Assembly (NCBI GenBank): GCA_963665265.2
Contig: OY762224.2
Span: 2,356,001-2,420,000 of the forward strand
Reading direction: 5' to 3'
DNA from: CAXXHQ01 sp963665265
Lineage (GTDB): Bacteria; Planctomycetota; Planctomycetia; Pirellulales; Thermoguttaceae
Length of the DNA: 64,000 bases
The position numbers and the translations under genes were made by a program. Of the stretch, positions 25,952 through 35,722 are shown piece after piece; position 1 is the first letter of the stretch, and the number at the start of each line of letters is the position of its first letter. Under the pieces are notes generated by a model that saw only the letters and a program-made list of their open reading frames with translations, was not told the origin of the DNA and searched no databases.

Positions 25952-28375
25952 ATGAAGTACGCAATGCGTTCGTTGCTTCTTGCGTTGGGAATCGTCGGAG
26001 CAATGCTTGTCCGTTGTGGGGCGGAAGAATCGGCCTCGTTGAAGTTAAACGTTCAGGTCGACAAGCCGGGCATTACGGTCAGTCCGACCTTGTACGGCAT
26101 CTTTTTTGAAGAGATCAATTTAGCAGGCGACGGCGGTCTGTATGCCGAACTATTGCGAAATCGCTCTTTTGAAGAAACCGACAAGCTCGATTATTGGACG
26201 CTCGTGAAGACTGGCAAAGCCGAAGGCGATATCGTCGTCGATCGAGCGAATCCGATGAGCGAAAAGAATCCGCGTTCTCTTCGCTTGAACGTTAAAGAGG
26301 TCGGAGACGGCTCGGTCGGGGTCGCCAACGACGGATATTGGGGTATTCCCGTTCAAGAGGGCGAGGTTTACGACTTTTCGATCGCGGCCCGTGCTTCGGA
26401 CGGTTTTAACGGTCCGTTGACGGTTCGCTTGGAAAGTCAGGATGGGACGAAGGTTTACGCTGAAGATAGCATTTCGGCGTTGACGCCGGAGTGGAAGACG
26501 TTCAAGATCGCGCTGACGGCGAAGGCGACCGATTGGAAGGCTCGTCTAGTTGTTTCGATTTCGCAAAAGGGTTCGGTCTATTTAGATATGGTTTCTCTTT
26601 TTCCCCGCAAGACGTGGAAGGGGAGGGCTAACGGTTTGCGCACCGATCTTGCCGAGAAGCTGGTCGGTTTACAACCGTCGTTCGTTCGATTTCCCGGCGG
26701 TTGTTGGGTGGAAGGCGAGATAATGGCGAACGCCACTCGTTGGAAGAAAACGATCGGCGACGTTTCCGATCGTTGGTCGCAGTGGAATATTTGGCAGTAT
26801 TATTCGACGAACGGTTTAGGTTTTCATGAATATTTGCAGCTATGCGAAGATTTAGGAGCGGAGCCGTTATTCGTATTCAACTGCGGAATGGCCCACCAGA
26901 ATCATATCGCAATGGATCAAATGAGTGAGTTCGTGCAGGACGCGTTGGACGCGATTGAATATGCTAATGGGCCGGCCGATAGCCGCTGGGGCGCGGTTCG
27001 CGCGAAAGCGGGGCATCCGGTGCCGTTCAATTTGAAATTCGTCGAGATCGGCAATGAAAATGGAGGCGGGCTTTACAACGAACGTTATAAGCTGTTTTAC
27101 GACGCAATTAAAGCGAAGTATCCGACGATGCGGACGGTGGCCTGCGATTGGAGCGGTCGTCCGACTTCTCGCCCGATCGATTTGATTGACGAGCATTACT
27201 ACTACGAGCCTGAGTTTTTCATTAATAACGCACATCGTTACGATACATACGACCGCAAAGGTCCGAAAATTTACGTTGGAGAATATGCGGTTACGAAGAA
27301 CTGCGGTAACGGCAACCTTCGGGGCGCGATCGGCGAAGCGGCGTTTATGACCGGCATGGAGCGCAACTCCGACATCGTCGAAATGGCGTCGTACGCTCCG
27401 CTGTTCGCCAACGTTGAATATAAGCGGTGGAATCCGAATCTGATCTATTTCGATAATCACCGCAATTACGGAACGCCGTCATATTACGCGCAAAAACTGT
27501 TTAGCGAAAATCGTGGCGACGTGATCGTTCCGGCGACTTTGGAAGCTGGCGAAACTAAGCCCGAGACGAAAAAAGGCGCCGTTGGCGTGGGAACCTGGAT
27601 GACGAAGTCGGAATACAAAGACGTGAAGGTCGTCAAAGGGGACGAGGTCTTGTACGACGGCGCGTCGTCGAAAGAGCAGGCGAAAGCTTGGAAGTTCGGT
27701 AAAGGCGAGTGGAAATTCGCCGATGGAGCGTTGCGGCAATCGGATAACGGAGAGGAACGTTTCGCGACGGTAGGCAACAAGGATTGGTCGGATTACACGC
27801 TAACGTTGAAAGCCCGAAAGATTTCCGGTTCCGAAGGATTCTTGGTTCTCTTCCACGTTCAAAGCGAAGACACGTTCGTTTGGTGGAACATCGGCGGCTG
27901 GGGCAACTCGCGCGACTCGATTGAAGTCACGACGAAAGGCTCTCGCTCCGTCTTGGGCGGGGCCGTCGATAGTAAAGTCGAAGATAATCGCTGGTATGAC
28001 TTGAAAGTCGAAGTTTCGGGAACGAAGATTCGTTGTTTCATCGATGGGAAACTGGTTCACGACGTCGAATATCCTCGATCGGAGCCGTTGCACGCCGTGG
28101 CAGGTTTGAGCAAGGATCGAAGCGAACTGATTTTAAAAGTCGTGAATTCGACTTTTGCAAAACAAACGGCGAAGTTGAATCTAAACGGCGCGCCGAAGCT
28201 CGCGTCTGAGGCGAAAACGGTCGTGCTCACCTCGGAAAAAGGCGAAGACGAAAACTCGCTTGACAATCCGAAGCGGGTTGCACCTGTGGAAAGCGTGACG
28301 ACTGGAGTCGGAGCGACGTTCACTCACGAATTTCCGGCGAACTCAGTGACGATTTTCCGCGTGAAGATCAAATAG
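25952..28375 (+). CDS. Secreted GH51 alpha-L-arabinofuranosidase with inserted jelly-roll
   Basis: The 807-residue protein has a signal peptide (SLLLALGIVGAMLVRCGA) and a GGAGAA ribosome site. GH51 begins with SPTLYGIFFEEINLAGDGG. A carbohydrate-binding-like segment lies at about 90-215, then VRFPGGCWVEGE. The TIM-barrel acid/base motif EIGNENGG has Glu369, and IYVGEYAV has nucleophile Glu444. Between about 560 and 715 lies a DUF1080/LamG-like jelly roll (WSDYTLTLKARKISGSEGFLVLFH, NRWYDLKVEV), inserted before the final beta strands of the usual GH51 C-terminal domain. Expected activity is release of arabinose from arabinan or arabinoxylan side chains of pectin. It is a single gene with its own terminator. 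Confidence 0.9.
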   Translation: MKYAMRSLLLALGIVGAMLVRCGAEESASLKLNVQVDKPGITVSPTLYGIFFEEINLAGDGGLYAELLRNRSFEETDKLDYWTLVKTGKAEGDIVVDRANPMSEKNPRSLRLNVKEVGDGSVGVANDGYWGIPVQEGEVYDFSIAARASDGFNGPLTVRLESQDGTKVYAEDSISALTPEWKTFKIALTAKATDWKARLVVSISQKGSVYLDMVSLFPRKTWKGRANGLRTDLAEKLVGLQPSFVRFPGGCWVEGEIMANATRWKKTIGDVSDRWSQWNIWQYYSTNGLGFHEYLQLCEDLGAEPLFVFNCGMAHQNHIAMDQMSEFVQDALDAIEYANGPADSRWGAVRAKAGHPVPFNLKFVEIGNENGGGLYNERYKLFYDAIKAKYPTMRTVACDWSGRPTSRPIDLIDEHYYYEPEFFINNAHRYDTYDRKGPKIYVGEYAVTKNCGNGNLRGAIGEAAFMTGMERNSDIVEMASYAPLFANVEYKRWNPNLIYFDNHRNYGTPSYYAQKLFSENRGDVIVPATLEAGETKPETKKGAVGVGTWMTKSEYKDVKVVKGDEVLYDGASSKEQAKAWKFGKGEWKFADGALRQSDNGEERFATVGNKDWSDYTLTLKARKISGSEGFLVLFHVQSEDTFVWWNIGGWGNSRDSIEVTTKGSRSVLGGAVDSKVEDNRWYDLKVEVSGTKIRCFIDGKLVHDVEYPRSEPLHAVAGLSKDRSELILKVVNSTFAKQTAKLNLNGAPKLASEAKTVVLTSEKGEDENSLDNPKRVAPVESVTTGVGATFTHEFPANSVTIFRVKIK

Positions 28376-28400
28376 CTTTCGTTTTTAACGATGTCTGAAT

Positions 28401-28439
28401 AAAAACGACTATCGGCGTGCTGCCGGTAGTCGTTTTTTT
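28401..28439 (+). terminator. Strong bidirectional terminator between GH51 and ftsH
   Basis: AAAAACGACTATCGGC (28401-28416) pairs with GCCGGTAGTCGTTTTT (28422-28437), with one mismatch. T follows on the plus strand and the A run gives T on the minus strand. The genes converge here, so it can serve both. Confidence 0.88.
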
Positions 28440-28464
28440 ATGATTGCGTTGAATCGACTGGAGC

Positions 28465-30519
28465 TTAATCGGAGACTCCGACCCCAGGCGTCGCCGACGA
28501 ATTGACGTCGAAAGTGGGGATGCACGGCGAAGTCGGTTTTCCCTTGGGCGGCGGCATATCGGTCGTGCCGAGCAATTCCTCGATGCTGACGACCTCTCGT
28601 TCGGCGAGTCGGCCTGCCCATGCGACGAGCGTTGTTTTCTGTCGTTCGAGCAAGAGCCGAATGCATTTGAGGGCGCTTGTGATGATGTAACGAATCTCCT
28701 CGTCGATCTCGCGAGCGGTTTGCTCGCTATGGTTGCGTTCGACGGCTCCTTCGTCAGCTAGATATATTTGGCGGCGTCGATCTCGATAGGTGAGCCAACC
28801 GAGGCGACTCATGCCAAAGTCCATGACCATGCTTCGAGCGATTTCAGTGGCGTAAGCGAGATCGTTATGACCGTTTGTGGATATGTTCTTGAAGATTAAT
28901 TCCTCGGAGGCGACGCCGGCTAGAAGAACTTGAATCTTGGCGAGCAATTCATTCTGCGTGAGAAGGAATCGGTCGCCGGAGCGTCGTTGCGAAGGAGAAT
29001 CGGTCGTGGCGGCGCGGGGAATGATCGAAACCTTATTGATCGGTTCAGCGTCGGGAACGCAATAGGCGGCTAAAGCGTGCGCGCATTCATGGAATGCAAG
29101 CCGTTTCTTTTCCTCTTCGGTTAGGACGTATTGTCGCTTTTCTAAGCCTTTGGTGATTCTTTCGACGCTTTCCGTGAATTCCTTCATCGTTACGTATAGC
29201 TTATTGGATCGTGCGGCGAGAAGCGCCGCTTCGTTCACTAAATTCGCTAAATCGGCTCCTGCGAAGCCGGCTGTCATACGTGCGATCTCGGTCAGACTGA
29301 CTAATTGATCGAGACGGACTCGTTGCACATGAACCTTGAGGATTTCCTCGCGTCCATGCATGTCGGGACGATCGACGACTACATGGCGATCGAAACGACC
29401 AGGGCGGAGCAACGCTTGATCGAGCGTTTCAGGGCGGTTTGTGGCGGCCATGATGATGACGCCGCTATTGGCGTTGAAGCCGTCCATTTCGACGAGCATT
29501 GCGTTTAGTGTCTGCTCCCGCTCCTCGTGCGATCCGGCAGAACCGGAACTGCGGGCTTTTCCGAGGGCGTCCAATTCGTCGATGAATATGATGCAAGGCG
29601 CTTTGGCCTTCGCTTGTTGAAACATGTCGCGGACGCGCGCCGCGCCGACGCCGGCGTACATTTCGACGAAGTCGGAGCCCGATAGGCTGAAGAAGGGGAC
29701 GCTTGCTTCGCCGGCGATGGCTTTGGCGAGCAAGGTTTTACCGGTGCCGGGAGGGCCGACTAACAGCACCCCTTTCGGAATTCTTCCGCCGAGAGATTGG
29801 TATTTTCCGGGGGATTTTAGGAAGCTCACGACTTCCCTCAATTCGATTAACGCTTCGTCCACGCCGGCGACGTCGCGGAAGGTCACTTTGACTTCATCTT
29901 GAGCGATGAGCTTTCCTTTGCTTCGGCCGAAGGCTTTGGCGATTTTCGAGCCGCCGCCTTGCTTGCGAATGACGTAAACGGCGATGAGCAGAATAGGGAG
30001 CGAGGCGATAAGCATTGGGACGACGTCGGCCCAAATGCTGGGAGCGTCGTCCGCTCGCACGTTGGTGAACCCGCGTTTAAGAAGCAATTCGCTGATTCCG
30101 GCGGAGTAATTTCCTAATCCGTAGATTGATGTTCGGAAGTTGACGACCGAATTCGGTTTTTCCCTCAGCGACTCAGGGCCAATTACTTCCCGAGCGACGG
30201 TTCCGGTGATCGCGTTCGGCCCGATACAGACGTTCGATAGTTGGGAATAACGAATGATGACCTGTTTGCCGTTAATGACGCTGCGCACTTCGGCGAAGGC
30301 TTTTGGATTGTTTTCGCCGGGACCTTTGTCGATGAGTCGCCAAAGATCCATGACTGGTATTTCAACGGTCGAATCGAAGTCGAAGTAGCTGTAAGCGGCG
30401 ATCACGAGGGTTAGGAGGCCGATGAGGCCGAAAGCGAACGATCTTTTTGATGCGAAGTTTTGCTTCGACTTGCTTGAACTGCGGCTGGCTGGTTGCGGTT
30501 GAATCGTTTGGTTCTGCAT
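28465..30519 (-). CDS. ftsH: FtsH-type membrane AAA+ zinc metalloprotease
   Basis: The 684-residue protein follows FtsH domain order. It has a short polar N-terminus, membrane span 1 (about 29-45), a periplasmic domain, span 2 (about 165-185), and an AAA+ module with Walker A GPPGTGKT, Walker B IIFIDELDALGK, the pore motif FVEMYAGVGAARVRDMF and the second region of homology. The peptidase domain has HECAH at residues 477-481 (HEAGH in the common form) and the third-ligand segment GHNDLAYATEIAR. All catalytic residues are present. FtsH degrades membrane and regulatory proteins. Planctomycetes often carry several copies, so this may be a paralogue. It lies 135 bases after the GGDEF/HD gene on the same strand. 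Confidence 0.92.
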   Translation of the reverse strand: MQNQTIQPQPASRSSSKSKQNFASKRSFAFGLIGLLTLVIAAYSYFDFDSTVEIPVMDLWRLIDKGPGENNPKAFAEVRSVINGKQVIIRYSQLSNVCIGPNAITGTVAREVIGPESLREKPNSVVNFRTSIYGLGNYSAGISELLLKRGFTNVRADDAPSIWADVVPMLIASLPILLIAVYVIRKQGGGSKIAKAFGRSKGKLIAQDEVKVTFRDVAGVDEALIELREVVSFLKSPGKYQSLGGRIPKGVLLVGPPGTGKTLLAKAIAGEASVPFFSLSGSDFVEMYAGVGAARVRDMFQQAKAKAPCIIFIDELDALGKARSSGSAGSHEEREQTLNAMLVEMDGFNANSGVIIMAATNRPETLDQALLRPGRFDRHVVVDRPDMHGREEILKVHVQRVRLDQLVSLTEIARMTAGFAGADLANLVNEAALLAARSNKLYVTMKEFTESVERITKGLEKRQYVLTEEEKKRLAFHECAHALAAYCVPDAEPINKVSIIPRAATTDSPSQRRSGDRFLLTQNELLAKIQVLLAGVASEELIFKNISTNGHNDLAYATEIARSMVMDFGMSRLGWLTYRDRRRQIYLADEGAVERNHSEQTAREIDEEIRYIITSALKCIRLLLERQKTTLVAWAGRLAEREVVSIEELLGTTDMPPPKGKPTSPCIPTFDVNSSATPGVGVSD

Positions 30520-30654
30520 GATGTGGAGCGTCCGGATTTCGCGGCGGAGCGAGGAATTTCTCGCGTCTGTCTGGATTTCAAGCCAATTGAGCGCGGAGTC
30601 TTGCGTCCCTTACGGCGCAAGCTTATTCAATCGTATGTGCGAGGTCGCCGAATA

Positions 30655-33183
30655 TTAGTTTTGGGACGATTCGCGCTCGACGACGCACATGTCAATTTTC
30701 GAGGTTTCGATTACTGGTTGGATGTAAGCTCTTTGCACGGTGCGACACAAATCCAATAGTTGTTGGGTTATTTGCGCCAATTCTTCAAGGTCGGCGTCAT
30801 GGGCGATAGCGTCTTCCAATCGACCGGCGACGTCGCCGATGTTCGTGAGGTCGCGAATTTGGGCGGCGAATTTCAGCTTGCCGGCGAGAATGGCCAAACA
30901 CGGCTTCTGTCGTGTGTCGAGAGCGTAGGCTAGGTTCTCAATGGTTTGGCCGATGTTCATGGCCGTTTCGTAGGAGATCTTCTTAGTCTCGTCCTCGTGG
31001 AACGCGGTGCGTTCGGAGAGTTTTTTGATGAACGTTTCGACGATAGCCGGATCGAACTGCGTGCCCGCGCCTTGTCTCAGTTCCGAAAAAGCTTCTTCCG
31101 GGGTTCTCGCCTTGCGGTAAACGCGGGTTGAAATCATCGCGTCGTAAGCGTCGGCGACGGCCAGAATTCTGGCGAGAGTCGAGCAGTTTCTGCCTTTCGG
31201 TAAGTCCGGTCTAAGCGGATTGCCGTCGTACCAGGCGTGGTGATGCATGATCGCTTCGGCCAAATCGGGATGCGCGAACGTCGAGCGAACGATATTGACG
31301 CCGATTTGCACGTGAGCGTCGATGATGTTTCGCTCTTCAGGCGTAAGCGAGCTGGGCTTCATGAGGATAGAGTCCGGAATGCCGACTTTTCCGATATCGT
31401 GCAAAAGCGCGGCGATTTCCAAGACGTAAACGTCGGTGGCGGGAATCAAGCCGGTGCCGGTTAAAACACACAAATCGGCTACGCGGACGCTGTGCTCGGC
31501 GGTGCAGGGGTCACGATACGTCAACGTCGAAAGCAGCGCGCTTACCGAGTGGAACGGAATGGTCATCGTTTCCGACGTGACGGTATGAAGTTTCGGCGCC
31601 TCTTCAATCGCGGGGAAGCGATCGGCGTGATCCCAGCGAACGCATTGATTACGTCCGTTGTTTTTCGCTAAATACAATGCCTTGTCCGCCTGTTGCAACA
31701 GCTCCTGCGGCGTCGTCGCTCCGAGCAGGGAAGACGATATGCCGAAACTGGAGGTAACGCGGAAACCGTTGAACTCGAGCTCGGAAACGGCGTTGCGGAA
31801 TCGTTCCGCGACGAAATACGCTCGTTCGAGATCGGCGTCCGGCAATAGAATGCAGAACTCTTCGCCGCCGTAACGGCAAACCAAATCGTTTTGCTCGGCG
31901 AGCCGGCGCAACGTTGCCGACATGCTTTTCAAAACGGCGTCGCCCGTGGCATGACCGCGCCGGTCGTTGATTAATTTGAAATGGTCGATATCCACCATGA
32001 TGCAACTTAACGGAAATTCGTTAAGCTGACTGGCCATATATTGCGTTTCGAATTGCTCGAAGAACGAGCGTCTGTTAAGGCATTCCGTGAGCGGGTCGAG
32101 CGTGGCGAGGATTCGCAGATGTTCGTTTTGCCTGCTGATTTCTTTTCGCGACGCCTCGAGCTGCATAAGGGTCTTATTCAGTTCGTTTCGCTCTTGCTCC
32201 AACGGCGTGACGTCCTCGAGGCAGACGACTACGCCCAATATTGCGTTGGTGTGATTGCGCACCGGCGCTGCGTTCACGATGAAAGTGCGATAGTCCTGAT
32301 TGCAGGTTTGAAGCCGGAGCATCGTGCCGCTTTGAGGATTTCCTTCCTTAAGCGCGAAACTCCAGGGGAAGTATTCGGTTTGACCGGCATGTCCTTCCCA
32401 AGGAAGGGTTGAAATCTGTCGGCCTTGCAAATCGTCGGAGGGGATGCCGAGAATGTCTTCAAATGCGTGATTGGCCAGCATAATGCGCTCGTTCTGATCG
32501 AGCACCAGCAGACCTTCGGCGAGGATGTTCAAGGCGGATCGGACGCGAGTCGGGACCGCTTGCGACGGATCCATCCCGCGTAAAATGCGGCGAAGAAATA
32601 TGGTGTATAGCACGAAACACGAGACGCAGACGAAGGTGACCAATCGGAAGGTCGTCGATTGCATATATCCCCAAACGCCCGGTTTGCGTAAAGGCGAAAA
32701 GACGACTTCCATGTGGCCCCAGCTTTGAGCGGCGCCGAGGAATTGAGTGCGAATTTCATCTTCGGTGGAATCTTGCGTTGAATTCAAGTCCCATCGGCGA
32801 GAGTGATTGCCGATTTCCGCCCAGAGACGCCCGTCCTTTTTGCGAATGGCTGCTGATAAGACGTCGTTGCGGCTAGCTTTAAACAATTGCAGCACTTCGA
32901 GCGTGGATTCGCGACTGTTTCGCGAAACGGCCAAGGCCGCGTTCAACGAAACCGTTTTACATACGCTATTGCGTTCCTCGACGGCAAGCTGATTTCGGTC
33001 GGGAATTAATCCAAGAGAAATTGCGGTGGTGATTACGGCCGCTGTAAGGAATACGAGAACGGCGGCAATGAGCGTGCGACCGCCTAGAAAATTCATCACG
33101 CCGTTTTTTAGGCGCATGAAAATTTCGTCCGCGTTCGAATCTAGTCGCAGTTGCTTAAACATTAATCCAATAGCCCCATACAT
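30655..33183 (-). CDS. Membrane PAS-GGDEF-HD-GYP-like c-di-GMP signalling protein
   Basis: The 842-residue protein has a membrane span near 37-60, a periplasmic segment, a second span near 180-200 and a PAS domain (about 225-330, ILGIPSDDLQGRQI). A GGDEF cyclase domain follows, with active-site VCRYGGEEFCILLPDA. The residues where RxxD inhibition sites usually lie read EQND, so product inhibition may be lost. The C-terminal HD domain has HSVRVADLC, LLHDIGKVGIPDSIL and HHHAWYDGNP, with typical HD-GYP ending GTQFDPAIVETFIKKL. The loop that should contain GYP reads DGNPLRPDLPKGRN, so it is degenerate. It may make and degrade c-di-GMP. The start is uncertain; ATG codons at 33162 and 33117 are alternatives. 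Confidence 0.87.
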   Translation of the reverse strand: MYGAIGLMFKQLRLDSNADEIFMRLKNGVMNFLGGRTLIAAVLVFLTAAVITTAISLGLIPDRNQLAVEERNSVCKTVSLNAALAVSRNSRESTLEVLQLFKASRNDVLSAAIRKKDGRLWAEIGNHSRRWDLNSTQDSTEDEIRTQFLGAAQSWGHMEVVFSPLRKPGVWGYMQSTTFRLVTFVCVSCFVLYTIFLRRILRGMDPSQAVPTRVRSALNILAEGLLVLDQNERIMLANHAFEDILGIPSDDLQGRQISTLPWEGHAGQTEYFPWSFALKEGNPQSGTMLRLQTCNQDYRTFIVNAAPVRNHTNAILGVVVCLEDVTPLEQERNELNKTLMQLEASRKEISRQNEHLRILATLDPLTECLNRRSFFEQFETQYMASQLNEFPLSCIMVDIDHFKLINDRRGHATGDAVLKSMSATLRRLAEQNDLVCRYGGEEFCILLPDADLERAYFVAERFRNAVSELEFNGFRVTSSFGISSSLLGATTPQELLQQADKALYLAKNNGRNQCVRWDHADRFPAIEEAPKLHTVTSETMTIPFHSVSALLSTLTYRDPCTAEHSVRVADLCVLTGTGLIPATDVYVLEIAALLHDIGKVGIPDSILMKPSSLTPEERNIIDAHVQIGVNIVRSTFAHPDLAEAIMHHHAWYDGNPLRPDLPKGRNCSTLARILAVADAYDAMISTRVYRKARTPEEAFSELRQGAGTQFDPAIVETFIKKLSERTAFHEDETKKISYETAMNIGQTIENLAYALDTRQKPCLAILAGKLKFAAQIRDLTNIGDVAGRLEDAIAHDADLEELAQITQQLLDLCRTVQRAYIQPVIETSKIDMCVVERESSQN

Positions 33184-33537
33184 GCGTTCAACGAACGGGA
33201 TCGTCGAGACGCCAATATTGCAAATTGTCGAATTCGGCCGTCAACTTCGTCGACGAGCGCAAATGCTTTTCCCTTTCGAGGTTTGCGTTCACGGGCATTC
33301 CCCGGAAAGGTAGCAAAAACCGTTTAGTAAATGTAATTTATCAATTTTAAGTTACCGATAAGGTTTTGGTTTTTTGCGGAATTTAATCGCACAATATCGA
33401 GGGGTTTAGTGATTAAGCCGGTAGAATCGATACGATCGGCCAATCCTCAAATGTGGAAAACCCCGGCGCGAGCCGGTGATTACCGACGAGCCGTCGGATA
33501 TTTCTGGAAAAACCATGACGCGTAAGAAGCGAGACGC
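33184..33537. other. 354-base intergenic region between the secretion operon and the GGDEF gene
   Basis: It holds the minus-strand terminator at 33457-33476 and a small hairpin, CGACG/CGTCG, near 33484-33496. The rest is AT-rich near 33310-33400. No coding frame was supported. A promoter for the minus-strand GGDEF gene should lie here but was not clearly seen. Confidence 0.5.
33457..33476 (-). terminator. Terminator of the TolC/SecA/HlyD/M50 operon
   Basis: Read on the minus strand, CCGGC pairs with GCCGG across a 4-base loop, followed by GGTTTT. The stem is 5-6 bp and GC-rich, 60 bases after the M50 gene. It is a short but plausible intrinsic terminator that separates the operon from the GGDEF gene. 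Confidence 0.5.
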
Positions 33538-35721
33538 TTAAGAAGCCCAATAACTGCGAACGCGACGAACTTTGTCGCGGCACCAGCGTTGGACTTTATC
33601 AAAGAGATAATCGCCCAAAGACTCGCCTTTCGGAGCGAAACTGACTTGGACGCGTTGGCCGGCGTTTACCTGTTCGCTTTGTTCGACGGAGAGAACAATC
33701 TGTCCGGCAAATTGCGGCGAGATTAACTCAAATTCGGTTTTATCGGAATCTTCGGATTTATCGGACGATTTAAGAGGTTTTCGACGCACCGGAAGCGGCC
33801 CGCCCTTGGCGGCGGAAAGCGCCGGATGAATCGGATCGACCGACGCTCGCGGCTCGAGTTGCGTAAGCGAACTGGAAAAGACGCGGTTGCCGGCGCGAAT
33901 CCAAACGGGACGCCCGACTTGATCGAGGAAGTCGTCGGCATCGTCCTGGTCAACGGCGGCGCGGACCTCTTTGCGACTTTCGTCGCCGAGGAGCACGAGT
34001 TCGGATCCGACGGCCAAGTATTTTCCTTCAAGCGATTCCAGTTGGCGGCTGACAACCACGCCCGCCGAAGGTGCGGTAACGGTTAAACGTGCGATCCGGT
34101 CGCGTTTTTCGGCAAGTTTATTTTCTAACGAGGCGAGTTTCTCTTGTTCCGCTTTCGCCGCGCCAAGGTCGTTTTTCTTTTGCGCGGCGCGCAGAGCGAG
34201 CTTTGACATTTCGACTTCGCAATTGGCGTCGGCCAATTCGTATTCGAGGTCTTTATTGACGAGAACCGCGATGACTTGGCCGGCCTCGACCGTTTCGCCC
34301 CAGCGAACTCGCACAGATTCGACGAAACCGGGGCTTGCGTTGCGGATCGCCTGAAACGGCTCATATTCGACGATGCCGGGCGTTGAAAGTCGAAACGGCG
34401 AGGCCAGGCAAAACAACGCGACGGCGATCAATCCAAGTCCGGCGCATCGAATAATGATCGCGCGTGAGCGGGCCGATGCGTCGAAGGGACTCGGCGAGTT
34501 TTTCTTTTTACGGAGTTTCCATACGGAATAGGCGACGACGCTTGCGAGGATCGCCCAAATGATTTGCGATTCGTTTATCGGCAAAGCGGCGAAAGCGAGG
34601 ATAATCAGCGTTAAATAAACGACTACTCGCCAGAGGCCGGAGAGAAGTCCGTAGCATGCGATTAAGTGGCGTTGGCGAGGAGAATCGCCGGGCAACGGGA
34701 CGGAACGGCCGTAAAGAACCCTTGTCTTTACGGCGGTCCAAAATTGCTGTCCGGCTCCGTACAAGTTGGGGATTTCGAGCCAGTCCATGAGAGCATAGTA
34801 TCCGTCAAATCGCATCAACGGATTTAGGTTGAACATTACGCTGCTGATGCCGGCGATAAATACGATATGAACGCAAAAATAGGGGAGCCACCCTTTTTCG
34901 ACGTTGCTCCAAACAAGTGCGGCGAAGGCGGCGATGAACGTTTCAACGTATACGCCGGCAATCGCGGCGAAAATACGTTGTTTCTTCGATCGAAATCCCC
35001 AAGCCGAGGTCACGTCGACGTAAGGGACCGGCATCCCCCAGAGTATCATGGCGCCGGTTTCCGTGACGACGCCGCCGAATTTCTTGCAAACGGCGCCATG
35101 CGCGAATTCATGCGCGGCTTTCAATAAAATCCAAATTACAAATAACGAAAGCCAATTCCGCGGAGCAACGACGTTTTGAAGATCCTTGGTAAAATGCGAC
35201 CACGAGATGAGCAATTCGCCGATTGCCACGGCCACGGCGCAGCACCAGACTCCGATGGCGGTCGGTTCAAACATCCAATCGCACCACGGAGCCGCCGAGT
35301 TGAAAAGGCGGTCGGGACGAGCTAAAGGAATTCGGATTGCCAGAGGATTGAATCCCCGTCGATTCGGAGCCGTAACGTCTTCGTTTTGCGACTGGGCGCT
35401 AATCGTCCCCGACGGGTAAGCTAAATTCGATTCAAGCAGCCAATAGATTATTTGTACTGCCTCGGCCTCTGAGAAGGCGTCTTTGCCCAAGTCGATGGCT
35501 GACCGGCCAAGCGCTTCGTCAAGCGACGTTTTACCGTCGAGCATCGAGATGAACGTTCCTTCAGGTATGCCGACTCGGAAAAACTGCACGGTCTGCGGAT
35601 CCTCGAGTACGTAGCAAGGTTTCCCCTGGTAGTATTGGATTGCGACGTGCAGATCCTTGCGCAACGTGACGAATAGTTGACGGGGATCTCGTGCGGTAAT
35701 GTCGCCGACCTTGTTGCGCAT
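33538..35721 (-). CDS. Site-2-type M50 metalloprotease fused to an HlyD adaptor arm
   Basis: The 727-residue protein begins with a PqqD-like small domain (about 25-100: YVLEDPQTVQFFRVG, DEALGRSAID). A multi-span M50 protease core has HEFAH at 204-208 and NLNPLMRFDGYYAL with Asp306 as third zinc ligand, so it looks active. After several spans there is an HlyD-type arm from about 440: barrel-sandwich half (GFVESVRVRWGETVEAGQVIAVL), coiled coil (KLALRAAQKKNDLGAAKAEQEKLASLENKLAEKRD is its region), and second half with VTAPSAGVVV. M50-HlyD fusions with a PqqD-like start occur in peptide-export gene sets. The start codon follows the stop of the upstream gene by one base, so translation is coupled. 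It is last in the five-gene unit. Confidence 0.85.
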   Translation of the reverse strand: MRNKVGDITARDPRQLFVTLRKDLHVAIQYYQGKPCYVLEDPQTVQFFRVGIPEGTFISMLDGKTSLDEALGRSAIDLGKDAFSEAEAVQIIYWLLESNLAYPSGTISAQSQNEDVTAPNRRGFNPLAIRIPLARPDRLFNSAAPWCDWMFEPTAIGVWCCAVAVAIGELLISWSHFTKDLQNVVAPRNWLSLFVIWILLKAAHEFAHGAVCKKFGGVVTETGAMILWGMPVPYVDVTSAWGFRSKKQRIFAAIAGVYVETFIAAFAALVWSNVEKGWLPYFCVHIVFIAGISSVMFNLNPLMRFDGYYALMDWLEIPNLYGAGQQFWTAVKTRVLYGRSVPLPGDSPRQRHLIACYGLLSGLWRVVVYLTLIILAFAALPINESQIIWAILASVVAYSVWKLRKKKNSPSPFDASARSRAIIIRCAGLGLIAVALFCLASPFRLSTPGIVEYEPFQAIRNASPGFVESVRVRWGETVEAGQVIAVLVNKDLEYELADANCEVEMSKLALRAAQKKNDLGAAKAEQEKLASLENKLAEKRDRIARLTVTAPSAGVVVSRQLESLEGKYLAVGSELVLLGDESRKEVRAAVDQDDADDFLDQVGRPVWIRAGNRVFSSSLTQLEPRASVDPIHPALSAAKGGPLPVRRKPLKSSDKSEDSDKTEFELISPQFAGQIVLSVEQSEQVNAGQRVQVSFAPKGESLGDYLFDKVQRWCRDKVRRVRSYWAS

Positions 35722-35722
35722 G

